Assembly: GCA_013696395.1 (NCBI GenBank)
Contig: JACCYQ010000123.1
Location: forward strand, 1 to 64,000
DNA from: Chitinophagaceae bacterium
Lineage (GTDB): Bacteria > Bacteroidota > Bacteroidia > Chitinophagales > Chitinophagaceae
Direction: 5' to 3'
Length of the DNA: 64,000 nt
Every line of letters begins with the position of its first letter. Position 1 is the stretch's first letter. The notes under the pieces were generated by a model. The model was given only the letters and a program-made list of their open reading frames with translations, was not told the DNA's origin and made no database searches. The position numbers and the translations under genes are program-made. Below are positions 36,291 through 44,518 of this stretch, in pieces.

Positions 36291-38318
36291 TTACTTGATG
36301 ATTACTGCACCTAGTCGTGCACTAAGCTCCATCTCTGCCTGTTTCAGATACAAATGTGTTTGATAAAGCGTTTCATGTTCATCACTTGTTTGATTTTTGT
36401 CCATATCATACTGGTTCTCTAATAACAAACGTTTCACTTTGCGAAGTTTTAAATAATTAATTGCAGATTGCACTTCCTCATTGGTTTTGTCCTCACCCAT
36501 CTTTAAAAAAGTAAACAGTTTTTTTTCATTTCCAGGCGATATGGATTTCATAAAAGCTTCATAGTTCTGCTCAAAAAGCGCTGTGTTATACCCGGTAGCC
36601 TGGCTAAACTCTTTTTGCCAATGTTCACTTTCCTCAAACGGGAAGTTCAAAAGTGAAACAGCCAGGGAACTTAATATGGGGTTAGAACTGTAAATAAAAA
36701 ATTGTTTTCTGTCCACTGGTTCATCCAATTCAAAATTCTTATAAACCTTCAATAATGTTTTTACCTGTTCATTATCAACCAACGTTTCATCAACTTCAGA
36801 AAAAATATAAGCTGCTATTGTTTGATCATCGTCCCAATTTTTACTTCCATGTTCTAACAATACCCGGGCAATTTCCCTTTCCTGTAATTCATCTTTAAAT
36901 AATAATGAAAAAGTATGATCATCGTAATTCGTGTCTTCAGCTTTGCGGGCATTTTCTTCCCTGGTATATTCATCAACCTGGGGATTTAATCTTTCCTGCT
37001 TAACAATTCTTTCCCTTATAAATTTATTAACCAGCGAGTGCATGCCTGCTTCATCAATATTGAGAATCTGGGCGCTTTGTTTAATGTAATCTTGCTGGCG
37101 AGTAAAATCTTCCGCTTTATTAATCTTTGAGATCGTTTCAGCCACCTGGTTTACCATAACGGCTTTCTTAGTGCTGTCATCACCTGCGTCAGTCAAGGCT
37201 GTTTCAAGCTGAAAGAGAATAAAATCTTTTTTATTGGCCGCAATAAAATTTTTGAAATGAGCGGCGCCAAATTTATTCAGATAGCTATCAGGATCTTCTT
37301 TATCTGGAATCAATACAAGTTTTACATTCAACCCCTCTTCCATAGCCATATCAAGGCCACGCAAAGCAGCTTTGATCCCAGCACTGTCACCATCATAAAT
37401 AATGGTAAGATTGTTTGAATATTTTTTAACCAGCCTTAATTGGTCTGCCGTCAATGATGTACCTCCGGATGCCACAACATTTTCGATTCCGGCCTGGTGC
37501 AGAGAAATTACGTCAGTATAGCCTTCAACCAATAAACATTCATCTTGCTTGTCTATAGCTTGTCTTGCAAAATAAGATCCATACAGAATTTTACTTTTTA
37601 TGTACAGCTCATTTTCGGGTGTATTAATATACTTCGGCGCTTTATCTGTATTTTTTAGAACCCTTGCACCAAAACCAATTATTTTACCACTTTGATTATG
37701 AATAGGAAAAATGATCCGGTTACGGTAATTATCCTGCAATTGGTCATATCGGTTTACAACCAATCCTGATTTTACTAATAATTCTGTATTGAACTGGTTA
37801 TTTATTGCTGTTTTTGCAAAAGCATCTTTTTGCTCCGGTGAATAACCCAACTGAAATTTCTCTATGATTTCTTCTCTGAACCCTCTTTCCTTCAAATAAC
37901 TTAATCCAACTTCGCGGCCTTCTTCACCTTCAAACAGTTCTTTGGTAAAGAATTTCTGGGCAAAATGATTGATTGCATACAAGCTTTCAGCTACCTGTTG
38001 CTGTTGTTTTATTTCAGGAGTTACATTTACTTCTTCAATCTCAACCTGGTATTTTATTCCCAACCATTTTAATGCTTCAACATAACTATATTTTTCATGC
38101 TCCATGATGAAACTGATGGAGTTACCGCTTTTACCACAACCAAAGCATTTATAAATTTCTTTGGCTGGCGAAACTATAAATGAAGGCGTTTTTTCATTGT
38201 GAAATGGGCAAAGACCCAGATAATTGGACCCGCGTTTTTTTAACTTCACAAAATCACCCACCACTTCTGTAATATTAATGCGGTTTAGAATTTGTTGTAT
38301 CGTATTTTGGGCAATCAT
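36291..38318 (-). CDS. dnaG: DNA primase
   Basis: A replication primase of 675 residues. The N-terminal CHC2 zinc finger has ligands Cys37, His40, Cys58 and Cys61 (LCPFHNEKTPSF, YKCFGCGKSG). The RNA polymerase core follows (about 115-330), with FGARVLKNTDKAPKYINTPE and the Toprim motifs LLVEGYTDVISLHQAGIENVVASGGTSLT and IIYDGDSAGIKAALRGLD. The C-terminal 250 residues form the variable helicase-interaction domain, rich in Glu and Lys. Length is slightly above E. coli DnaG (581). It stands alone, without the rpsU-rpoD neighbours of Proteobacteria. Confidence 0.96.
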   Translation of the reverse strand: MIAQNTIQQILNRINITEVVGDFVKLKKRGSNYLGLCPFHNEKTPSFIVSPAKEIYKCFGCGKSGNSISFIMEHEKYSYVEALKWLGIKYQVEIEEVNVTPEIKQQQQVAESLYAINHFAQKFFTKELFEGEEGREVGLSYLKERGFREEIIEKFQLGYSPEQKDAFAKTAINNQFNTELLVKSGLVVNRYDQLQDNYRNRIIFPIHNQSGKIIGFGARVLKNTDKAPKYINTPENELYIKSKILYGSYFARQAIDKQDECLLVEGYTDVISLHQAGIENVVASGGTSLTADQLRLVKKYSNNLTIIYDGDSAGIKAALRGLDMAMEEGLNVKLVLIPDKEDPDSYLNKFGAAHFKNFIAANKKDFILFQLETALTDAGDDSTKKAVMVNQVAETISKINKAEDFTRQQDYIKQSAQILNIDEAGMHSLVNKFIRERIVKQERLNPQVDEYTREENARKAEDTNYDDHTFSLLFKDELQEREIARVLLEHGSKNWDDDQTIAAYIFSEVDETLVDNEQVKTLLKVYKNFELDEPVDRKQFFIYSSNPILSSLAVSLLNFPFEESEHWQKEFSQATGYNTALFEQNYEAFMKSISPGNEKKLFTFLKMGEDKTNEEVQSAINYLKLRKVKRLLLENQYDMDKNQTSDEHETLYQTHLYLKQAEMELSARLGAVIIK

Positions 38319-38539
38319 GTTGTTGCAAATATAATAACTGGCAGGTCAGTATAATTTAATGGTGAAATAATCAGATCCAATACTTATCAACATGATTTTA
38401 GGTGTGAGTAAAATCATTCGTTAGCATGAAAAAAGTGTTTCCATTTTTGGGAAAAGAGTTTTAAATTTATTGCACTGATCCGGCTCTGGTAACCCCTTCT
38501 ATATTCGCTCCATTTATTCACATTAAAAATTGTCATCCC

Positions 38540-38923
38540 ATGGTTCACTCAGACATCTCACAGATTTCCCATGAGTGCAATACCTGGAGAGATTCCCTTC
38601 GCCAACACAGGCAGGAAATCACCAATCTCAAATCAGAACTCCAGGAAATTGCCGCTAATCTGCATTCTAAAAGTGCATTACTCCAGGTAGAACATTACCA
38701 CAACCAGTTTCACATTCAATTAATCAACATTCACGATCTCAAACAAGACATCAAATTGCATGATCGTAAAGTGCTGTTGGAAAGCAGCAGTGGTCAGCTA
38801 AATGATCAAACTTTAGCCGATCATGAATCATTGTTTGATCAGTTCCAGGTACTGGAACATACACTTCAGGATTTACGCTCTGATTTTAAAAATTTTAAGG
38901 AAAACAGCCCCATAACAGCCTGA
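38540..38923 (+). CDS. Small coiled-coil protein of unknown function
   Basis: A soluble protein of 127 residues, almost entirely helical by pattern. Heptad-like repeats of Leu and charged residues run through DSLRQHRQEITNLKSELQEIAANL (about 18-41) and HDLKQDIKLHDRKVLLESS, ending FQVLEHTLQDLRSDFKNFKEN. It is rich in His and Gln, with no signal peptide. It precedes the EF-G paralogue by about 100 bp on the same strand, so cotranscription is possible. I do not recognise the family. Confidence 0.6.
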   Translation: MVHSDISQISHECNTWRDSLRQHRQEITNLKSELQEIAANLHSKSALLQVEHYHNQFHIQLINIHDLKQDIKLHDRKVLLESSSGQLNDQTLADHESLFDQFQVLEHTLQDLRSDFKNFKENSPITA

Positions 38924-39026
38924 CCACAAAAAAGGACGCTTATTGAATTTCAGGCCGGTTTACCGGCAGGATATCCGTATCTCACCAATAGACAGCTCAA
39001 TTCCTCATCTTTTAAAATTGATTGTT

Positions 39027-41162
39027 ATGCCAGAGTTTGATACATCACACGTAAAAAATATTGTCTTGCTGGGACATTCCGGTTCCGGTAAGACAACATT
39101 AACGGAGGCCATGTTATATGAAGCTGGTCTCATAAACCGCCGGGGAAGTATTGATGAAAAAAATACCACCAGCGATTATAATGAACTTGAACAGGAAAGA
39201 GGTAATACTATTTTTTCAAAACTCTTACACACTAAGTGGCGTGGTTATAAAATCAACATCATTGACACGCCAGGTTACAATGACTTTGTTGGTGAAGTAA
39301 TTTCTGCACTTCGTGTGGCCGATACCGGCGTTATGCTTCTAAATGCAGTTATGGGAGTAGAGGTAGGAACGGATATAATCTGGGACTATACCGAAAAATT
39401 TAAAACTCCAATGATCTTTGCCGTAAATAAGCTGGATGACGATGATGCTGATTTTGATAAAACCGTTCAGGAGGCCCGGAATCATTTTGGGGGTAATGTT
39501 ACTATAATTCAATATCCCCGTCAACAAGGCTCTGGCTTTCATGAAATCATTGATGTTTTAAGAATGATCATGTATAAGTTTAAGGACTCAGGCGGTAAAC
39601 CTGAGAAATTGCCGATTCCGGATGATGAAAAAGAAAAAGCTGAAAATCTTCATAAAGAATTAATTGAAGCAGTTGCCAGTAATGATGAAGCATTGATGGA
39701 AAAATATTTCGATAAAGGTGAACTTGAAGAAGATGAAATAAAAGATGGATTAAAGAAAGCGATGATTAATCATGATCTCTTTCCTGTGTTTTGTTTATCA
39801 GGTGCCCGTAATATGGGCAGTGGAAGGTTAATGGGATTTATTGACAATATTTGTCCCAGTGCTAATGAAATGGCACCCCAAACTACAATGAACGGGCAAA
39901 AATTACCATGCGATGAAAATGGACCGGCATGCCTGTTTATTTACAAAACGACTTCAGAGCCACATGTAGGAGAATTATCTTTTTTCAAAGTATTCTCTGG
40001 AACCATTAAATCAGGAATGGAGTTGGTTAACGAAACCACAGGTTCGGCTGAGAAAATAAACCAGCTCTTTTTGGTGGAAGGGAATAAGCGGGTAAATACA
40101 AATGAACTGGTGGCCGGAGATATTGGGGCTACTTTAAAGTTGAAAAATACGCATGTTAATAATACCCTTCATGTAAAAGGAAAAAATATTGAATTGCAAC
40201 CTATTGAATTTCCTTCGCCTAATATGACAGTGGCTATTGAGAATGTTAACAAAGGAGAGGAAGAAAAACTCTCTGAAGCGCTGCACGCTCTTAGGGAAGA
40301 AGATCCCACCATGATCGTTGAATTTTCACCAGAGCTTAAACAAACCCTGATCCATTGCCAGGGTGATATGCACCTGGCGGTAGCTAAATGGAAAATAGAA
40401 CATCATCATAAATTGGATGTAAAGTTCAGCAAGCCAAAAATTCCTTACCGGGAAACCATTCGTAAGATGGCTGAATCAAGTTATCGTCACAAAAAACAAT
40501 CCGGGGGTGCTGGACAATTTGGTGAAGTTTACATGCGTATTGAACCCTGGTATGAGGGAATGCCTGACCCTAAAGGTCTGAATGTAAGAGGGCGGGATGA
40601 ATATCCATTGGACTGGGGTGGCAAATTGGTTTATTTTAATTGCATAGTTGGAGGTGCAATCGATACACGCTTTCTTCCCAGCATTTTAAAAGGTGTTATG
40701 GAGAAAATGCAGGAAGGTCCGTTAACGGGATCTTATGTAAGGGATGTTCGGGTTTGTGTTTACGATGGTAAGATGCACCCGGTTGATTCTAATGATATAT
40801 CTTTTAAGATTGCAGGTTTACAGGCTTTCCGCCAGGCATTTAAAGAAGCAGATCCTCAGATACTTGAACCAGTATACCAGGTAGAGGTGCTTTGCCCTGA
40901 AGATCTGACGGGCCCGGTTATGGGTGATCTGCAAAGCAGGCGTGCATTAGTTGAGGGAATCAGCACCGAAAATAATTTTCAAAAAATTACAGCCAAAGTG
41001 CCATTAGCAGAAATGCATGATTATGCTTCATCTATTCGCTCTATTACGCAAGGCAGGGCTAAGTTTAATATGAAATTTCATGAGTACGTTCCGGTACCCT
41101 ATGACTTGCAAAAGAAATTAAGTGAGGATTATCATAGTAACCTTAAAGAAGAAGTGGCATGA
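39027..41162 (+). CDS. Divergent elongation factor G paralogue (EF-G2 type)
   Basis: A translational GTPase-fold protein of 711 residues with all EF-G domains: G (1-275), II (about 300-385), III (390-470), IV (475-595) and V (600-690). Two active-site positions differ from canonical EF-G. The P-loop reads GHSGSGKT (16-23), where housekeeping EF-G has A-H-I-D-A-G-K-T, losing the Asp. Switch II reads DTPGYNDF (80-87), with Tyr84 instead of the catalytic His. Switch I keeps Thr61 (ERGNTI) and G4 is NKLD. These features fit the EF-G2 class; a Bacteroides EF-G2 is reported to translocate ribosomes without GTP hydrolysis. The ATG at 39027 is chosen over an in-frame TTG at 38943. No canonical fusA lies in the window. 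Confidence 0.88.
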   Translation: MPEFDTSHVKNIVLLGHSGSGKTTLTEAMLYEAGLINRRGSIDEKNTTSDYNELEQERGNTIFSKLLHTKWRGYKINIIDTPGYNDFVGEVISALRVADTGVMLLNAVMGVEVGTDIIWDYTEKFKTPMIFAVNKLDDDDADFDKTVQEARNHFGGNVTIIQYPRQQGSGFHEIIDVLRMIMYKFKDSGGKPEKLPIPDDEKEKAENLHKELIEAVASNDEALMEKYFDKGELEEDEIKDGLKKAMINHDLFPVFCLSGARNMGSGRLMGFIDNICPSANEMAPQTTMNGQKLPCDENGPACLFIYKTTSEPHVGELSFFKVFSGTIKSGMELVNETTGSAEKINQLFLVEGNKRVNTNELVAGDIGATLKLKNTHVNNTLHVKGKNIELQPIEFPSPNMTVAIENVNKGEEEKLSEALHALREEDPTMIVEFSPELKQTLIHCQGDMHLAVAKWKIEHHHKLDVKFSKPKIPYRETIRKMAESSYRHKKQSGGAGQFGEVYMRIEPWYEGMPDPKGLNVRGRDEYPLDWGGKLVYFNCIVGGAIDTRFLPSILKGVMEKMQEGPLTGSYVRDVRVCVYDGKMHPVDSNDISFKIAGLQAFRQAFKEADPQILEPVYQVEVLCPEDLTGPVMGDLQSRRALVEGISTENNFQKITAKVPLAEMHDYASSIRSITQGRAKFNMKFHEYVPVPYDLQKKLSEDYHSNLKEEVA

Positions 41163-41181
41163 TCACAAAATCCATTTTTAT

Positions 41182-41208
41182 AGAGCCTTAAATGAGGCTC
41201 TTTTTTTT
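41182..41208 (+). terminator. Terminator after the EF-G paralogue
   Basis: AGAGCCT (41182-41188) pairs with AGGCTCT (41195-41201), followed by seven T residues. Confidence 0.85.
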
Positions 41209-41323
41209 TAAATTTCATTCCATTTTTAGGTTGTATTTAAGCTAATAACAGAGTTATATATATTATCAACTGGCATAATTTTTTTGGAGGATAAAAGGGA
41301 TTCTAATATTTAACTATCCGATT

Positions 41324-41902
41324 ATGACTCATAATATTGTTGAAACCATTCAAAAAAATTTAGGATATCCGCCTTTAAAAAAAGTAGACCCTAATATACA
41401 GGAAGTAAAAGAAGTGGCTGCTTCACCGCACATAATGTCCGAGTCATTTGGTCAGGCAGCAATTCCTGCTACTTTAGTAGGACTGTTTGTGTTTGTGCAT
41501 ACTAAAGAAGGAGAGGCGAATGTTAGAAATAATTCACAATCCAGTTGGATAGATGCATTTTTTGACAAACATTCGGAAGATGTTGTGGAACGTGTTGCAA
41601 ACTATGCAGGCACTGATCCCGGACTAACCCGCAATGAAATGGAAAAAATTGCAGCCGAAGCTGTAAGGATTTCAAATGAAAAAAAGGAAGATGGTGAAAT
41701 GAAATTATTTTTTGTGAATCAGCGCAATTCAATCCTTTCTTATTTACCGGCCACATTGCAAATAGGCGATCTAATGGATAATGATGCGCTTGATGACAGA
41801 ACCAATAAAATGCATGGACCCATGTCAGACCACATGCATTGGCTGGAAAAATTTTTTTCCAGTTCAGGTGAAGCTCCCCCCAATACAAAAACATGGGATT
41901 GA
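41324..41902 (+). CDS. Protein of unknown function, 192 residues
   Basis: A protein with no recognised family. The N-terminal part (NIVETIQKNLGYPPLKKVDPN) is hydrophilic. A hydrophobic stretch at about 46-58 (QAAIPATLVGLFVFVH) is too short and mixed for a certain membrane span. The middle (SSWIDAFFDKHSEDVVERVANYAG) and the region around TRNEMEKIAAEAVRISNEKK are helical. The C-terminus has a His/Met/Trp-rich stretch (KMHGPMSDHMHWLEKFF). A purine-rich GGAGG about 38 bp upstream is not positioned as a ribosome binding site. Together with the next two small genes it forms a block of unknowns after the EF-G paralogue. Confidence 0.6.
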   Translation: MTHNIVETIQKNLGYPPLKKVDPNIQEVKEVAASPHIMSESFGQAAIPATLVGLFVFVHTKEGEANVRNNSQSSWIDAFFDKHSEDVVERVANYAGTDPGLTRNEMEKIAAEAVRISNEKKEDGEMKLFFVNQRNSILSYLPATLQIGDLMDNDALDDRTNKMHGPMSDHMHWLEKFFSSSGEAPPNTKTWD

Positions 41903-42018
41903 TTTTGAACTACCGTCTAAAATAATCTATTCCTGAATGCTATTATTTAAAGCTTATTGAATAAGACAGTTTTGGGTTCGGTGGTATGATTTTTAAATCA
42001 TAATATAAAAATACTATT

Positions 42019-42240
42019 ATGAAGTATTCTGATCAGCCATTTATCAAACGTGAAATGAATACCGAAAAAAATGCGGATAGTAAAAAAGGTAAAATCAGGG
42101 AAGGGCAGGAGGATAGTTCAATTTCAAACAAGGAAAATATAAAAGATAATCCTTATCCAGGAACATCAAAGGAGGATAAACAATTCGATAGTCAGGAAGA
42201 GTTCATTACACCTCCGGTCACTCACCCACCTGAAAAATAA
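42019..42240 (+). CDS. Small charged, probably disordered protein
   Basis: A 73-residue protein made mainly of Lys, Glu, Asp, Ser and Asn, with a Pro-rich C-terminus (ITPPVTHPPEK). There is no hydrophobic core, signal peptide or motif. Such low-complexity hydrophilic proteins are often stress-related in bacteria, but nothing here proves it. It is transcribed in the same direction as its neighbours and has an intact frame from an ATG. It may still be a non-coding or spurious frame. Confidence 0.45.
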   Translation: MKYSDQPFIKREMNTEKNADSKKGKIREGQEDSSISNKENIKDNPYPGTSKEDKQFDSQEEFITPPVTHPPEK

Positions 42241-42382
42241 GCTGCCATTACAAGGTTGTTTAGTAATTTATTGAGTCTAGGTCTAAGTAAAAACAATTAG
42301 ATAGTGAATTTTTTATATAATAATTGCCATCTTATTCGTTTATATGGGGTAAATTTCATTCTACAAAAACCCAGTATCCCTA

Positions 42383-42640
42383 ATGGACCACTTAATTATC
42401 AACAACCAAAAATTCCTTGCGGAACAGTTTTGCCTGGGTGATATTCAGGTAAACAAACTAAGTTACAACGCGGTATTAATTATTAAAAGATGGAAATTAA
42501 TCAGGAAGATTCCTGCACCAGTAGTTGCAGATATCGTTCATGCCCATACTGAAAGAATGATCACTAAATCATTTTTTACATATGCGCCTAATAGTTTGTT
42601 CCTTATTAATGAAGGATTAAATATAAACCGCCTTAATTAA
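42383..42640 (+). CDS. Small protein of unknown function, 85 residues
   Basis: It starts MDHLIINNQKFLAEQFCLGDIQ and contains a basic stretch (VLIIKRWKLIRKIPAPVVADIV). No family is recognised. It is followed directly by a good terminator (42658-42687), which supports it being a real transcription unit end. Confidence 0.5.
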   Translation: MDHLIINNQKFLAEQFCLGDIQVNKLSYNAVLIIKRWKLIRKIPAPVVADIVHAHTERMITKSFFTYAPNSLFLINEGLNINRLN

Positions 42641-42657
42641 AACTGTGTAAAACATTA

Positions 42658-42687
42658 AAAAGCAGAGCCCAGTGTTCTGCTTTTTTT
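42658..42687 (+). terminator. Terminator after the 85-residue gene
   Basis: AAAAGCAGA (42658-42666) pairs with TCTGCTTTT (42676-42684), followed by more T residues. The nine-base loop is unpaired. It also lies 3' of the convergent outer-membrane protein gene. Confidence 0.8.
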
Positions 42688-42712
42688 ATTTTCAAGATTA
42701 TCCCGCAATACT

Positions 42713-43369
42713 TTAACCCTTCAATTTTTTTAAATACTTTCCAACCGAAATACCAATAATGCGGTGTTTTATTTGGGGACCTCCATCGGCATTATTCATA
42801 CTACCTAATCCATGAGCATAATGGGCAAAGAACATATACCGGCTGCGTGTTTCATAACCAAATTGTACATTCAGTGATGCGGTGATCCTGCCATAATCAC
42901 CAAAACTGAATTTCATGGGCTGATCAACAATTGTTTCATCAGCCAAAGTAAAAGTTTCCTGGCCTGAAAAAACAAAATCAAAAGCAGGACCTGCTTTAAC
43001 AAAAAATCCACCTGGTTCTTTTTTAAAATCGTATTGAAGAAAACCACCTACCTCGATAGTATGTATGGTGGTATTATTATTTTTAGCAAGTGTACTGGGA
43101 GGATAAGATCCGTTCTTCAATGTAACATCGTAACCCTTTAAACTATAATAAACATTAGGTGAAAAAAACAAATGATTATCAAAAGGAACTTTGAGTAAAA
43201 CGCCAGCCTGGTAACCAAATTTATAAGTTGTTTCCTGTTTCTCACCTTCAACCGTATAATGAGCCGAGGTAATCTGCGGGCCGGCAAAAACGCCTAATTC
43301 CGGGGGGCCTTGTGAAAAGCCTTTAATAGAAAGGCCGGCGATCAGACCGGCGAACACTAAAATCTTCAT
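42713..43369 (-). CDS. Outer-membrane beta-barrel protein, porin family
   Basis: A protein of 218 residues with a signal peptide (MKILVFAGLIAGLSIKGFSQG). The mature part alternates strands (GYQAGVLLKVPFDNHLFFSPNVYYSLKGY, FFVKAGPAFDFVFSGQETF, GYETRSRYMFFAHYAHGLG) and ends in HRIIGISVGKYL. The pattern is the same as the N-terminal barrel domains of the OmpA proteins at 5755-8814 (HRVIGATLGIFL), but with no TSP3 or OmpA domain. It probably forms an eight-stranded barrel in the outer membrane. The start at 43369 fits the signal peptide; the longer frame adds eight unlikely residues. Confidence 0.8.
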   Translation of the reverse strand: MKILVFAGLIAGLSIKGFSQGPPELGVFAGPQITSAHYTVEGEKQETTYKFGYQAGVLLKVPFDNHLFFSPNVYYSLKGYDVTLKNGSYPPSTLAKNNNTTIHTIEVGGFLQYDFKKEPGGFFVKAGPAFDFVFSGQETFTLADETIVDQPMKFSFGDYGRITASLNVQFGYETRSRYMFFAHYAHGLGSMNNADGGPQIKHRIIGISVGKYLKKLKG

Positions 43370-43502
43370 TTTGATAATTTGTAATTCTACCAAGTAGAAT
43401 AGCGATAAAAGTAAGCTAATAAATTGTGGATTTCCAACAATTTAATAATTTAAACCAGAGGATAAGTTGCCATATTCTACCTTTTTTTATTTTTTTTGCA
43501 GG

Positions 43503-44447
43503 ATGAAATATTTATCTTCTTATTTTTTCTTCTTGTTGCTTTTGGTCACGTTTAATGGTACTGGGCTCTTAGCACAGGACAAAACCATTAAATATCTTCA
43601 GGATGAAGCATCCCGCACTATTAAAAAAGATGTCAATGATACCTTGCCGGATTATTGGAAACGAGGAGGAATTGCTAACCTGGTTATTGCACAGGGTTCA
43701 TTGAGTAATTGGGCGGCAGGTGGGGACGAATTTTCTATTTCGATAAATTCTTTCCTGAATTTATTTTCATTTTACAAGAAAGATCGAAATAGCTGGGATA
43801 ACACTTTTGATTTCAACTTTGGTTATGTAAATACAACCTCATTGGGTAGCCGAAAAAATGATGATCGCATTGATTTATTATCAAAATATGGTTATGCGCT
43901 CAATAACAAGTTGAATCTTAGCGGACTCATTAATTTTCGGTCACAATTTTTCAAGGGGTATACTTATGATGATAATCAAAAATTCTTTGCTTCCGCATTT
44001 CTTTCCCCGGCATATATATTGGTTGCACCCGGGTTAGATTATAAACCCCGTGAAAATTTGTCAATATTCCTTTCACCCGCAACCAGTCGCTGGGTTATAG
44101 TAAAGGACGATATGCTTGCTGCAAGAGGATTATATGGAGTTGATAGCGGTAAGCATGTAAACTATGAAATCGGTGCTTTTGCTTCCATTAATTACCAGAC
44201 GGATCTTACGTCAATAATCAATTATAAAGTCAGGCTGGATTTATTTTCTAATTACCGGCAAAACCCTAAAAATGTTGATATGTTTATGACGAATAATTTT
44301 TCTGTGAAGGTTGGTAAATTTATTACTGCTAACTATAATCTGGATCTTATTTATGACGATGATGTTAAGTTGTTTGGAGAAAATAATACATCCCCCGGAT
44401 TGCAGGTCAAATCGCTTGCTGGCATCGGATTCCAGGCAAAGTTTTAA
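43503..44447 (+). CDS. DUF3078 outer-membrane protein
   Basis: A protein of 314 residues with a signal peptide (LLLLVTFNGTGLLAQD). A W-K-R-G-G-I-A-N-L-V-I-A-Q-G-S-L-S-N-W-A-A-G-G-type block lies near residues 50-70, followed by the beta-barrel strands WDNTFDFNFGYVNT, SKYGYALNNKLNLSGLINFRSQFFKGY and YKPRENLSIFLSPATSRW. This is the DUF3078 family of the phylum. These are predicted outer-membrane barrels without assigned substrate. A TTG at 43467 plus a T-rich -7-like stretch (88-98) gives a weak promoter; the ATG lies just after. Confidence 0.85.
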   Translation: MKYLSSYFFFLLLLVTFNGTGLLAQDKTIKYLQDEASRTIKKDVNDTLPDYWKRGGIANLVIAQGSLSNWAAGGDEFSISINSFLNLFSFYKKDRNSWDNTFDFNFGYVNTTSLGSRKNDDRIDLLSKYGYALNNKLNLSGLINFRSQFFKGYTYDDNQKFFASAFLSPAYILVAPGLDYKPRENLSIFLSPATSRWVIVKDDMLAARGLYGVDSGKHVNYEIGAFASINYQTDLTSIINYKVRLDLFSNYRQNPKNVDMFMTNNFSVKVGKFITANYNLDLIYDDDVKLFGENNTSPGLQVKSLAGIGFQAKF

Positions 44448-44518
44448 AAACACATAACTAAAACATTAGGCGCTGTACACTAAAGTTGGGAACATCGTAT
44501 GAAGATGTAAGATCTTTT

